From Trogon surrucura (Eukaryota; Chordata; Aves; Trogoniformes; Trogonidae): 64,000 bases of DNA. Where the stretch lies: NCBI GenBank assembly GCA_020746105.1, contig CM036622.1, positions 13,423,987-13,487,986 of the forward strand, given 5' to 3'. The notes under the pieces are model-generated. The model was not told where the DNA came from and searched no databases. It saw only the letters and a list, made by a program, of their open reading frames with translations. The position numbers were made by a program, and so were the translations under genes. Below, piece by piece: positions 38,342 to 49,700 of the stretch. Positions within the stretch are counted from its first letter, which is position 1. Each line of letters opens with the position of its first letter.

Positions 38342-39144
38342 CTTCAACGTTGAAAGAAGGAATCAGGGAGAAAATGAAGATAATTTAACTTCTAAATTCA
38401 AGTGTTTAGGAAAGTTATGTTTTGCAGCTAACAGATCAGGCACAGTGCTACATACTTTCCAAGTGAGTCCTTATTTTTCCCATGGTCCACTAGTGCTTTA
38501 AACTGCACTCCTGCCTTGAAAGACTGAGAACATGAAAACAGTCCAATGCTTTGCCACTTGTTCTCAGCAAGCCTCATTTCACTATCTTTTCAACATACAT
38601 TAAACTAAAGCCACTTAAAGGGGCAGGGGAAGGGAAGGGAGTGGAAGTAAAGTCAAGAAACTAGCTTAACTTTGCTGTTCTCTGTTCTTCCTCAAAAAGA
38701 AATTACATAACTAAGGATAACTGTAGTAAATCATATAAATTACCTTGATATCTTACTATTTAATACGTTTGATTCCCTTCTCATCAAGATTCACTGGTGT
38801 TCCAAAGATCTATGCTGTATCTAAACCTGAATGCTTTTCACACAGTCTTTCCATTTAAGTAAACTTTAGATTATGCTTTAATTTCAAATCACCACGTATT
38901 CCTTTTTTGACATCTGTCCATTACAACGCTGTATCAGAATTTTAAACTAGCAATAATAAAACTGACCACAAGCTGTATTGCAAGTGTTTTAAGAACAATT
39001 AATTTCAAAACAGAATATGCAGCATCCTTAAAGTACTGAATTTGGTTACTGAATCTAGGAATGTCCCACTTCTGCATTGCTTCTCAGGTATACACATACA
39101 TAAAGGAGCATTTTAAGATGCCAGAAGCTGAGTAAGATACTCAC

Positions 39145-39181
39145 TTGTGTAGGTCTATTAAACCTGTGAATGCAGGAGCTG
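39145..39181 (-). other. Possible alternative exon resembling the 38.3-kb exon end
   Basis: Minus-strand donor CACAA|GTGAGT at 39139-39144 and weak acceptor AAATGCAG at 39182. The 37-bp block reads CA + 11 codons + AA and encodes PAFTGLIDLH. The neighbouring exon ends PSYVGVQDLH. Both start with two bases, both end in AA and both lengths are 1 modulo 3, so either could be used before the 35579-35733 exon. The acceptor lacks a good pyrimidine tract and the upstream frame contains a stop, so this may be a dying duplicate or coincidence. Confidence 0.25.
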
Positions 39182-41430
39182 CTGCATTTCACAGTCTATT
39201 ATTTATATGACAGAATGAAGATCTGAAAACATGAAATATAGCCTTAAATTATTCACTTATTCTTTTCACAAAAGGAGAAACCGTCAATCTAACAATAAAA
39301 GACTTCAAGCATATTTCTAAAGGTTTCATGAAAATTGCCTTATTTATCAAAACTTTATTCCCTCCGTTTGTTCATTAAATACTGTAGCTTTGCATTAAGG
39401 TCAAGCAGTGTCAACCAATTACTGTCGTTGGAAAACTCCTACTCCCTTAATACTCAAAGAAACCACGGTATGTAGTGAATTATTTTAATAGGCAAACTGA
39501 ACAGTGTTTACCCAAAGTACATTTCAACCACAAAAATGTATTTTAAGGGTTTCTATCAACAATCAATTATAGTACTATTTATTATCACAGTAGCATTAAG
39601 CATGATTCTTTGTCTGCTTAAATGCCAGCCTTAAAAAACTATACACCTCTTTTAGCATATTCAGCAATATTTTGTTCTTAGCTCATACTGAAGAAAAGTA
39701 ACAAAAATTAAGTGACCATAAAGCAAACAGAAAGGTAAAAGATAAACCACTGAATTTCAAAGGGACAATATTAATTGGTAAACACATTCTGGCTTCTGTG
39801 TCCTTATTGTCTATTGGTAGGCAAGAGGATTTGGCTTACATGACAGACCAGAAAAAAAAAATCCACTCTGCTTTCACTGCTCTTAATTTTATGATTTAAT
39901 TTTGGACTAAAATTCTCCATCGTGCAATATACAAGAAGAACGGGTGAACAACAGATGAACTATAGATTTTAAGTGGTTATGCACAAATTTATTAAACACC
40001 AAAACATGCCACCCATGGGCCATCATATCAAAGTCACAGTCATTTAGGATAAAAGGATTTCTGTAAGACAGTTTGACGTAACAGTTTGGGGTAGAGTCCC
40101 CCTGGTCCTAACTCAATCTTTTCCCCAACCCACTTTAACAGTTCAAAAGGCTAGAATGATCGTTTTAGTATGTAATCACCTCTATCTTTACAGTTCACAT
40201 AAGCAAAATTTTGGATCTCATTTCAATCTGGAACTGACCTGTTTACTCCCATTCCACCTAGTACGTAAGAAATGATGAAAGAATACTTAATCTTCTGATG
40301 GTAACCCTTGAAATCTTACTGCTATGAGCCCAACCGTGCCTTTCTGGAGTTATAAACCAAGCAAAACTAAAGACATTTTCTTCTACACATCCTGTCAGCT
40401 TGTCTCACTGAAGAAAAGTTCTCACCCGTGTTCTGTATCAGTGATCAATGAGTGCTACAATGATACAAGACACACATGCCATCACCACAAACAAGAAAAA
40501 GAGGAAATAACATTAAGAAAAGGAATGAAAAAAAACAAAACTGCAAAGAGTCATGCTGAATGGAGAAAAGAGATATGAGTAGGATCCGTTGTCTCATTAT
40601 TTCTAAGAGATCAGAATAAAGAAAATCAAAACACTTAGAAAAGAAAAACACAACAAACCGAACCAACTAAACTCAGAACAAGCCCTCTCCTGCCCCTCAA
40701 GATGGGATATGTCCCACCTACAAGTTCCAGTCTACCAGTAAAATCTAACTACATTTCTAGAAGAAGAGATAAGAAAAAGAAAAGAATATAGAACTCTTCA
40801 AACTCATCTGAATTCACTGAATGGGTGTTAACCGGCTTCATCAACAATGAGGTAGGTGTGAGATTAGAAGCTCAAGACTAGAGAGATTTTTAAAACGCTC
40901 TTCATTATAATTGCCAATATAACAAAATACTGTCCAGACACAATCACCATAAACTGGACACAAAAACGACTGAAATCAGAGCAGTTGCTCTTGAAAAGAC
41001 ATTTCCAACAGCTCTGTCAAGCTGGGTACAAATTCCAAATGGATCTCAGAGACATCTGTTTAGATCTGTTTCTGTCTAGTACTTTCATAACAATCCTAGT
41101 GACTCGAAGGCAGTATGGTTATAAAATCACCAGATAATACAATGCTGGGAGAAACTAGCAGCACCTCAGAGGACAGGATCTGATTTCCAAATGCTCTTAA
41201 AAAATCAGAGAGATATGCTCAGAAATCAACAAGGTGATTCAATAAAGACAAAGTGCTGTATTTGGAAAAGACACATCATATACACAATCACAAAACGGAA
41301 CAGCAAATAAAGTGTTACTCAACAAATTAATAGAGGGATGAACACAAATCAGAAGAGTAAATTTTGTGATGTTTTTCAAAAATATCTCACTGAAATAGGT
41401 TGGTAAGCGTGTGACATGCATGTAGGTAGG

Positions 41431-41446
41431 CATGCGCATGCATGTG
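41431..41446. repeat. Alternating purine-pyrimidine tract
   Basis: CATGCGCATGCATGTG alternates strictly at every step, the kind of sequence that can adopt Z-form DNA, and contains nested palindromes (GCATGC twice). It lies at the edge of a simple TGTAGGTAGG repeat-like spot. Confidence 0.7.
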
Positions 41447-41491
41447 AAAAGTTGCTAACTGCTTTTTTCCATCTCTCGCTGTGCCTTATAC

Positions 41492-41608
41492 AGGTTTGGA
41501 CGTCATAATTCTTAGACGTAGGCAAACTATGAAAAGACAGTGGAATTATGACTTCTAGGAGTTCTGGGGTATACTCAGGAAAATGTTTGATCAATGTCCT
41601 TGATACTG
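41492..41608 (-). CDS. Candidate coding exon, unrecognised protein
   Basis: A very strong minus-strand acceptor (ATCTTTTTCAGTCTTTCCTGCAG) ends at 41609. Two bases complete a codon, then 38 codons are open (including RTLIKHFPEYTPELLEVII), then one base before GTATAAGG at 41484-41491. The length of 117 bp is a multiple of 3, and its phase fits between the blocks at 44869-44959 and 38248-38341, so it could be included or skipped without breaking the frame. The donor is weak. A better donor (TCA|GTGAGA, junction 41391) would extend the exon through a simple-sequence tract but give a phase that does not fit the next exon. Only moderately convincing. Confidence 0.3.
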
Positions 41609-41609
41609 C

Positions 41610-44600
41610 TGCAGGAAAGACTGAAAAAGATGGTAACCTGTGATCTTCCAAGCAACACATCCCTCCAGTACCCGTCCACCTGCCACAGTCGACCACGGTA
41701 CGAGACTGAGGAAAAAGGAAAGTTGCGCTCTCCCACTTAACTCCTGTCTTCCGACTCTCACATTCAAAACCATTACATCAACTTCCCTTGCTACCAGACA
41801 GGTGGAGAGGAGATTACTACTCTATGTTGTCGCTTTTAAATTTCCTTGGTATGAGCCAATACTAGATTGAGCACATCTGTGGGTAACTTTTCCTATTTTG
41901 ACATTCCTTGGCTAAAACTATCTAGCACTTCATGTAAGAAAAAACATTATCATTTTTGCTTTCACATGTGTGCCCTTAAAAGGACCATAAACAGCTTTGT
42001 ATATTAAAACCTAATGCCGGAATAGTACAGTTAAAGAAACGGTATCCTGAATGGAACACCACAAAAAGAAAAAGCGTTTTTAGAATGCGTCCTTGCCCTC
42101 TGCCAGCTTCTTCAGCCATTTCACGGGCAGCTCTTATCAAAGGACAAGAGGTAAGGAATTATTAACAACTGAAAGTTGTTTGCAAAATGAAAGTGGCACA
42201 ATAATCAACAGCTCTTCTGTGAATCAGAGAACAATCTTCAGCTTTATGAGATATGCCATTTCAGTACAGTGGATGAGAAGAAATGGATCTTCTGTACTGA
42301 TGCAAACATCTTTGCGAGGACGGAAAGAACAAGCTCTGCTTTTCTAGATCCATCAGCCCTACTGGATAGCACTAGCCAGCAGTGGGAGATATGGAGGTGG
42401 GTTGTAAGATAAGGAACAGGCTAGAGGCAAGAAGGGCTGTTATAATTATAGCTGGGAACACAGAATTTGTTAAAGGAAGTCTACTGTATAATTACATTTG
42501 AAAATTTAGCAAGATGCCCAGAGGCTGGCTTGCAGCTGTCAGGAACTGGTAACGCTAGAGTTCTGCTCGGGAGGCAATGACTACAGCAGCTGAGAACATC
42601 TCCCTACAGTTGAGCCGACTTTGATAAGGCAAAGGAGTGACTTCAGCTAAAATTAGTAAGATTATACAACACGTGAGATTATACCTATTCTCAGCAAAAA
42701 AAAAAGTGTTCAGAGATCGAGCATTATTTTAAAGGAAATTAAACGTAAATATGCTGGTTTCAATACTACATTAAATATATTTTTTGAATTAGTGACAACA
42801 GTAGTATGCTGTGAATTGCGTATTTTATTTAGTACCAGTTAAAATCCATATTTTTAAGATGAATTCATAATAAAATTAATATTACCTACAGGTTAATATT
42901 GGTTTGCATTCAAAGTCATAGTTCTCATTTTGGTTTATTTGGCCCAGTCAAATGAAAATGAATGAGTGAAATGCAGACAGAATACAAGAAATAAATAATC
43001 CGTGTATCTGTTTCTCCCTTAGATATAGAGTTGAAGTGCTTGCTACTGAAATAGAAACAGTAAACTACACTTACCCAAAGCAATAATCTGCAGACAAACT
43101 GATCAAGTATGAAACATAATTAAGCCATTTCAGAAAAAAAAGGTAGAATTAAAATTAAAATGATCACTTTATATGAAGTTAATGATTATACTTAATAGAA
43201 AAAGTATATTCTGCTAATTCAAGTATTAGCAAATTAAGTGCTCAGCACGCCGGAAATTATCAGCAACCACAAGTATTACTGGTGTTTATTTAAAACACAT
43301 CCAGATTAAAAATTGAGCAAGATTTCACAATACAGTCATAAATTTGACCATATTTGGAATTTTGACAGAATTCAAAATTATGTTGTCATATTATCATCAG
43401 AAGAAAATAAAAAGCTTTAGAAGACAGAGCAGACACTACAAGTCTAAAACAAAACTTTATAGTAGAATTAATTCTAAACGCTATGAAAGAAAAATTTTTT
43501 ATTTCAGACTTACAGCTTTACGAAAAATTTAAGGATATATGTCTACTTGGCATTATGGACCTTAAGAAGAGAAAACCAAGGGTTATTTCACCTTTACTTA
43601 AAATAGCTAATGCTTCCATGTTGAAAAGGTGAAGACCGAAGAAAATGCTTAAATCCTCAAACAATGCCTGAATGCCGAAATCGTCAGTACAGGCAGCACA
43701 TCAACTACTCTGTATTTGCTCCATCAGCCTCAAAATAATCTTGCTTGATGCCTCATTATTATAATCAGTTTAAATACTACAGTTCTCTTTTCTATAGAAA
43801 GCTAAAAATATTTTCTAGAGTAACGTAAGCTTTGCTCACTTAGAAAAATGTACTCAAATCTGAATAAAAAGTTCCTTTCTATGCATCAAGCCTGGCTCTT
43901 AGTGTAACAGGACAGGTTTTTGCTATCTACAACATCTCATTTGAGATGTGGGGAGGAAAAAACAAAGAAGTCAGCTACTTTACACAAATTTCTCTCCTCT
44001 GATTTTCACTGTATGAAGATGGATGTTTGAAGGATGAGAATTTCAACCAAAAGAGGGGCACCTATTGAACATACAAAGTTACAGATTAATTTCACTTTTA
44101 CGGATAATTAATCATTACAATTTAATTTATTCCTTTGCTCTTATTTTGAAAGTAAAATAGAGACACTTGGAAAACTCCAGTCTTTGAAAGACATACAAAT
44201 TAAATTTAGCTATCTTTTTTAAAAAGAGAAACTAAAATGAATTTTGAAAGAAACTTCAGGAGCACAACACTAGTTTCAGACAGTGACCTAGGTTTTATTC
44301 AAATATGACTTTTTTTCAGGAATGTCCAACTTCAAATATTCTGAGCCTTGTTCAATTCTGGTTACACAGATAATGCAAATGTAGAAGAAAAATGTCAGGC
44401 TTCATGTTGGTTTCCTCTAGTTCATGCATAATAGTTTCCTACGTTGAGTTTTGTCATATTCATCTATATTACACTACTATATAATGCAGCTTTAAGGATT
44501 GCAACAATCCCTTCAGGAATGTACAAACAAGAACTTGTTTTTTCATATAAAACACTGCTGCAGAAGAACAAAAGCATTTTCATGAAATAGTTAACCTTAT

Positions 44601-44868
44601 GTTCAACAATTCCACAGCAAAATATAAGAAACAAACTACATAAAATTGCTGATAGCTGTATGTTCTTGCTATTGCTCTCAATAAAGAAAAGCCTTTAAAT
44701 TTCTTAATACTGATTTTGAAAGAAAAAGAATGTCTTCCATGGAATTTTTTGGTAGACTCTAACATGTGAGCACACAAATCTCTATATCTAAGGGGCACTT
44801 TAACTTTTATTTTAATACACACAAAAAATCCCAAATATAAAAGGAAAACAAAGAAAAGTCAGAATTAC
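41610..44868. other. AT-rich noncoding stretch, no certain gene
   Basis: The frame at 41640-41870 on plus and its minus counterpart lie in a slightly GC-richer patch next to the candidate exon. A strong minus donor (GCTTTGG|GTAAGT near 43078) has only a 13-bp block before the nearest acceptor. Nothing else gene-like is seen. Confidence 0.5.
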
Positions 44869-44959
44869 CTTCCTTGCTACTACATAATGTAAAATGAACA
44901 CTGCCCACATTTGTAGAAGATGCATTCTTCCCACAATACAAACCATCCAAAGTGAAAAG
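44869..44959 (-). CDS. Candidate coding exon, unrecognised protein
   Basis: Minus-strand acceptor TTTTATTTTCCAATACAAAG ends at 44960; donor GAAG|GTAATT follows 44869. The exon is 30 codons plus one base, starting at phase 0, with residues such as LDGLYCGKNASSTNVG (an N-glycosylation-type N-A-S is present). The frame is open well beyond the acceptor, so the true exon may be longer (other AGs lie upstream), or the whole 97-codon frame may be chance. Its phase-1 end fits both the 41492-41608 and the 38248-38341 blocks. A perfect hairpin sits directly against the acceptor. Confidence 0.3.
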
Positions 44960-44961
44960 CT

Positions 44962-44992
44962 TTGTATTGGAAAATAAAATTTTCCAATACAA
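44962..44992. repeat. Perfect 14-bp hairpin with 3-nt loop
   Basis: 44962-44975 is the exact reverse complement of 44979-44992; the loop is AAA on plus, TTT on minus. On the minus strand the stem ends immediately before the AG at 44961-44960 of a putative splice acceptor and encloses its pyrimidine tract. Confidence 0.9.
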
Positions 44993-45187
44993 TTGACAAG
45001 TGCTAGTTTCCCAACCGCCAAAAATTGAATGAAATCTGAGTGTGGTTCCAAGTAGCCACAATGTGATGTTTCCATCATCAGAAGCAGGGTGTGTGTTCAA
45101 TACGGTTTTACCATCCAGGGATGTACAACATCATGCCTCGAGTGACAAGTGCTGAAGACCAGTTCCACTAAAGCTCAAATGCTGTGA
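44993..45187. other. Short spacer before CR1
   Basis: Carries the upstream part of the open minus frame (bounded by a TGA near 45140). No acceptor lies between that stop and about 45030. Confidence 0.4.
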
Positions 45188-45760
45188 CTCACAGAATCAC
45201 AGAATGTCAGGTATTGGAAGGGACCTCGAAAGATCATCAAGTCCAGTCCCCCTGCCAGAGCAGGAACGCCTAGATAATGCTACACAGGAACGTGTCCAGG
45301 CAGGTCTTGAATGTCTCCAGAGAAGGAGACTCCACAGCCTCTCTGGGCAGCCTGTTCCAGGGCTCCGTCACCCTCACTGAGAAGAAGTTTCTTCTCGAGT
45401 TTAAGCGGAACCTCTTATGTTCCAGTTTCAGCCCATTACCCCTTGTCCTACCATTGGACGTCACCGAGAAGAGCCTGGCTCCATCCTCGTGACACTCACC
45501 CTTGATATATTTGTAAACATTAATGAGGTCACCCCTCAGTCTCCTCTTCTCCAAACTAAAGAGCCTCAGTTCCCTCAGTCTTTTCTCTTATGAGAAAATG
45601 GAGATGCTCCACTCCCTTAACCATCCTAGTTGCCCTGTGCTGGACTCTCTCCAGCAGTTCCCTGTCTTTCGTGAACTGAGGGGCCCAGAACTGGACAAAA
45701 TATTCCAGATGTGACCTCACCAGGGCAGAGTACAGGGGAAGGAGAACCTCTCTCACCTTC
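45188..45760 (-). mobile_element. CR1 LINE, 5'-truncated, minus strand
   Basis: The 3' terminal repeats (complement of 'tctgtgattctgtg') begin at 45188, followed by the UTR and the ORF2 C-terminus. The coding part is in two frames: 45270-45554 ([14 protein letters not shown] to [11 protein letters not shown], stop) and 45556 upwards ([22 protein letters not shown]). A frameshift lies near 45555-45600, where the LPYEERL region is garbled. It lacks endonuclease and RT core. It is the same subfamily as the 31.6- and 48.2-kb copies by its [11 protein letters not shown]-type block, but more decayed. Confidence 0.95.
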
Positions 45761-48231
45761 AAAAGACAGCTTGCTCTGTCTCTGTCAAAACTTGTTTTGA
45801 CTCTGCACGTATCTGTACATATATATGACACCATCCTGTGGTTTAGATTATAACTATCTTGGAAAAAACAAATATTTGCCAGTTTTATGTTTTACGTAAG
45901 GAGTTACGACTTCTGTTACTCTTCAACACTACAGGTATCCATAACATGTGATAATTTGTGGTTTTCCCCTCTTACTGGCACTTATCTATGCGTCTATCCT
46001 CCGAAACCAGCAATTTTCAAAAATTTGTGTGGCACAACACAGCTAGGTAGATTAAGTTGACATTTACTATAGTTTTGTATGATGTATGACCATTTCAATG
46101 AGTTTCAGGTTATTCATCCACATGAAGGCACACTTTAACATAATGGTACTGACAACAGGAAGAAAATAGCCTACTGTTTCTAAAATCGCTTTCAAATACT
46201 TTAAACAGTTTGCCTCTATTCTTTTCCTCATAAAATAGGCAATGTCAAAGAACATATAAAATTTCCTAAATTAAGAAAAGAAAAAGAAAGATGCACCATT
46301 ATAAATAAAATAGTAATAGGCAGCGACAACTTCACTAGGCTGTGACATATGACATCTGGAAGACTATTATCATAATAAATGGGAAAAGGAAGTGAGATCC
46401 TGTCAACAGTTAACGTATGAAGAAATGTATCTTCATCAGAATGACAAACATATCTGCCTTTAACAAACATAGGTCAAACTGAAATTCAAGTATCTACGAG
46501 TTAAACATTTCACTTTATTTATTCCCCTTTTTAAATTTTAACAATTTCATGGTAGCATATTGTTTTCATTTATCAGAGATATGTACTTATGTAATTTGTC
46601 CTCTAGTGAGGACAAATTAAACTTGCTAATAATCAATGGCTAAAAACTCACAAGAAAGAGCATATTACTTTTCTACACTTTTATAAATCACTTTAACTAT
46701 GCAAAGTAGTAACTTAAGATCATCAAACAAGTCTAAAAATACTATACATCAATCTATGACCCTTATTGGTATACCCACACAGGCATCACACAGTTATTGA
46801 AACAGCTTCAGCTCTGAAGAGGTAAACAGTGACTTTCTGAAGGTAGGTCACGTTCCCACAGGTCACGTTCCCACAACTCACGTTTCTTATGGTTCATTTT
46901 GGTCCATGCTTTAATTTTCAATCAAAGGAGAAAAACCAAAAGAACCATCATAAAATTCTTATTCTATGGAGGCTGAAAATGGTCACTGGGTGCTTTAAAA
47001 ATGTCAGAAAATTGTATTTTTTGTTATGACTAAAGGCAAGACCTAATATATATTTAGTACTTTCAAAACTAGATATGTACCTGCAAAGTAATGTTTGGCA
47101 GATTATAGCAATTTTCTGCAGATAAAAATGTAGCAGAAATTTTAAAGTCACTGACTGAACAGTTGTGTCACAATGCAATGATGGGTTTTTCTAAGAGTTA
47201 CAGATGGCAGAATTTAGGAAAGTAAACGTGAGAGGTTTTTTTTTTTACTTATTTTTATATGAAAAGTTACTTGGAAAAGCAATTTCCCCTGAGGCATTAA
47301 AATATAAAATTTTGAAAGAAAGATGGTGGGAAAAAAACACAGAATATTCACATCACTGTATTCCTAGATACCCATTTGCTTGATGCATTGTGTCTCTCCA
47401 ATGCTGCGCTGGTGAAGACAATCTCTATGAAGGTATTTACTTTCAAACCACTTTCAAGAAGTTAATGACTGATTTGGTCACACACCTTCAGACTCAGCAG
47501 AAGCCGATGGCATTAAGATACCAGAGAGGCTGATTTGGCAGTTGTGTCTCTATCTTATGTGTACGCTCACTTCATAACTATTGTATCTTGAACATGTAAA
47601 TGAAGCTGCTTGAAGTGTAAGGAACGAAACCACAAAAATGTTGTCATTTTGATACATTCTAATAAATGCATAACAGTTTAATGCTAACAGAAGAGTGGCC
47701 CAAACAGATACCTTATTTTTGCCCTGTAACCGCTTTCCCGCAGAAGGCAGGCGTGTGCTGTGAACCAACTTGTGTGCAACCTCTCCCTCTTCTCCCATTT
47801 GTTGACAAAAGAGCTTGGAAACAAAAACTTGTTCTAACCTTCTTTAAGCATAAGAAGATGGAGCATGATAAAAGATGGAGTAAAACACCTAATATGTCCA
47901 AAGAAAAATATGTAAGAGAAGTGGAGATTTCCTTTTATACGGGTGGAACAGCTAACCCATTTTCTATGGTTGAAATTAGGTTCTTATATCATTTAGATCA
48001 AGTATCAGAAGCATCTGGAATGTCAAACAAATGACTTCCTGCTTTTTCTTTAACACAAATCCTAAAGACTTGCTCAAGAACTTAATAAAGAAGGATAGGG
48101 AGATCAAATGCTGCATGAAGCTGGGGTGGGGATGATGTCAGTGAGCTAGAGCATCGACTCCATTCTCAACAGTGGCTGTTGACATCCATTCTTGAAAAAG
48201 TTGTGCAAGTTACATCCCGCTGGAAGCAATG
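45761..48231. other. AT-rich noncoding stretch, no gene seen
   Basis: Contains a perfect 15-bp tandem duplicate (46846-46875). A 122-codon plus-strand frame at 47666-48034 includes an acceptor-like CTTTCCCGCAG near 47742 but no matching donor, domain or neighbour. I treat it as chance. Confidence 0.5.
46846..46875. repeat. Perfect 15-bp tandem duplication
   Basis: GGTCACGTTCCCACA occurs twice in direct contact, followed by a partial third copy (CTCACGTTT). The TCACGT core is E-box-like. Confidence 0.9.
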
Positions 48232-49555
48232 AGAATCACAGAATGTCAGGGTTTGGAAGGGACCTCAAATAGATCACTCTCAAAGCAGGATCACTTAGAG
48301 TAGATCACACAGGAACGCATTCAGGTGGGTTTTGAATGTCTCCAGAGAAGCAGACTCTGCAATCTCTCTGGGCAGCCTGTGCCAGGACTGTCAATCTCAC
48401 AGTGAAAGATGTTTTCCAAATGTTTTTATGGAACCTCCTATGCTCCAGTTTGCATCCGTTGCCCCTGGTCCTATCATTGGACGTCATTGAGAAGAGTCTG
48501 GCTCCGTCCTCCTGACACTCACCCTTTATATATTTATAAACATTAATGAAGTCACCCCTCAGTCTCCTCCAAGCTGCAGAGACCCAGCTCTTTCAGCCTT
48601 TCCTCATAAGGGAGATGTTCCACTCCCTTAATCATCCTAGTTGCCCTGTGCTGGACTTTCTCCAGCACTTCCCTGTCTTTCTTGAACTGAGGGGCCCAGA
48701 ACTGGACACAATATTCCAGATGTGGCCTCACCAGGGCAGAGTAAAGGGGTAGGAGAACCTCTCAACCTACTAGCCACTCTCCTTCTAATACACCCCAGGA
48801 TGACATTGGCCACCTTGGCCACGAGGGCACATTGCTGGCTCATGGTCATCCTGCTGTCCACCAGAACCCCCAGGTCCCTTTCCCCTGTGCTGCTCTTCAA
48901 AACATCAGTCCCCAACCTGTACTGGTGCATGGAGCTGTTCTTTCCCAGGTGTAAGACTCTACACTTGCCCTTGTATATATTTCATAAAATTTCTCCCTAC
49001 CCAACTTTCCAGCCTGTCTAGGTCTCACTGGATGGCAGCACAGCCTTCTGGTGTGTCAGTCACTCCTCCCAGTTTAGTGACTCTGACAGAGCACTCTGTT
49101 CCCTCATCCAGGTCGTTGATGAATATATTGAATAGTATTGGTCCCAGTATTGACCCATGAGAGACTCCACTAGATACAGGTCTCCAACTAGACTGTCCCA
49201 TTGACCACATCTCTGACTTCTTTCCAGTTCCAAATCCACCTCATTATCGGAACATCCAGGCCACACTTCCTCACTTTAGCTGTGAGGATGCTGTGGGAGA
49301 CTGCGTCAAATGCTTTCCTGAAATCCAGATAAACCATGTCCGCGGCACTGCCATCATCTATCCACACAGTTATATCCTTATAAAAGGCTATCAGGTTGGT
49401 CAAATATGACCTCCCCTTGGAAAAACCATGCTGACTGCTCCTAATGACCCTCTTATCTCCAACATGTCTAGAGACAGGACCGAGGATAAGTTGTTCCATA
49501 ACCTTTCCAGGGATGGAGATGAGGCTGACCAGTCTGTAGTTACCCAGAACGACAC
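48232..49555 (-). mobile_element. CR1 LINE, long minus-strand copy with damaged RT core
   Basis: This is the CR1 copy with the most reverse transcriptase left. From 5' to 3' on minus: HGFSKGRS, the motif-A block [23 protein letters not shown] (motif B region), [11 protein letters not shown], then [20 protein letters not shown] and the C-terminal region, ending in a short 3' tail at 48232. The catalytic FADD/YADD motif expected just before TKLGG is missing. In its place four codons fewer are present, consistent with a 12-bp in-frame loss near 49075-49090. Several frameshifts and stops follow (near 48600 and 48760). It is inactive. Confidence 0.95.
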
Positions 49556-49700
49556 TAGTACTTCAGAAGTTCTACTAACCTTTCTGTAGTGCAGCACAGT
49601 TGCAATAGGAAAAGTAGATTACAAATGGCCTTCACACAGTGCTCTATTAACTGGACTGAATTTGGGTAAGTGTTTGCTGCTACTCTACGCACAAACACAA
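49556..49700. other. Spacer between head-to-head CR1 copies
   Basis: About 145 bp of sequence that I cannot assign to CR1, separating two elements whose 5' ends face each other. Confidence 0.5.

Larger units (their letters stand above)
38342..41490. other. Intron-like AT-rich stretch, no certain gene
   Basis: Holds the possible alternative exon at 39145-39181. A 29-bp minus block near 40450 has good edges (CATTGTAG before, CGG|GTGAGA after) but cannot be joined to its neighbours in phase. The frames of 70-85 codons near 40.3-40.7 kb are unconvincing. Confidence 0.5.

Noticed and set aside
40446-40476. 29-bp minus-strand microexon
   Set aside because: Open only if entered at phase 0 and leaves phase 2, which does not fit the adjacent candidate exons.
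47666-48034. 122-codon plus-strand frame as a gene
   Set aside because: No domain, no usable donor and no neighbouring exon. Several frames of this length are expected by chance in a 64-kb AT-rich window.
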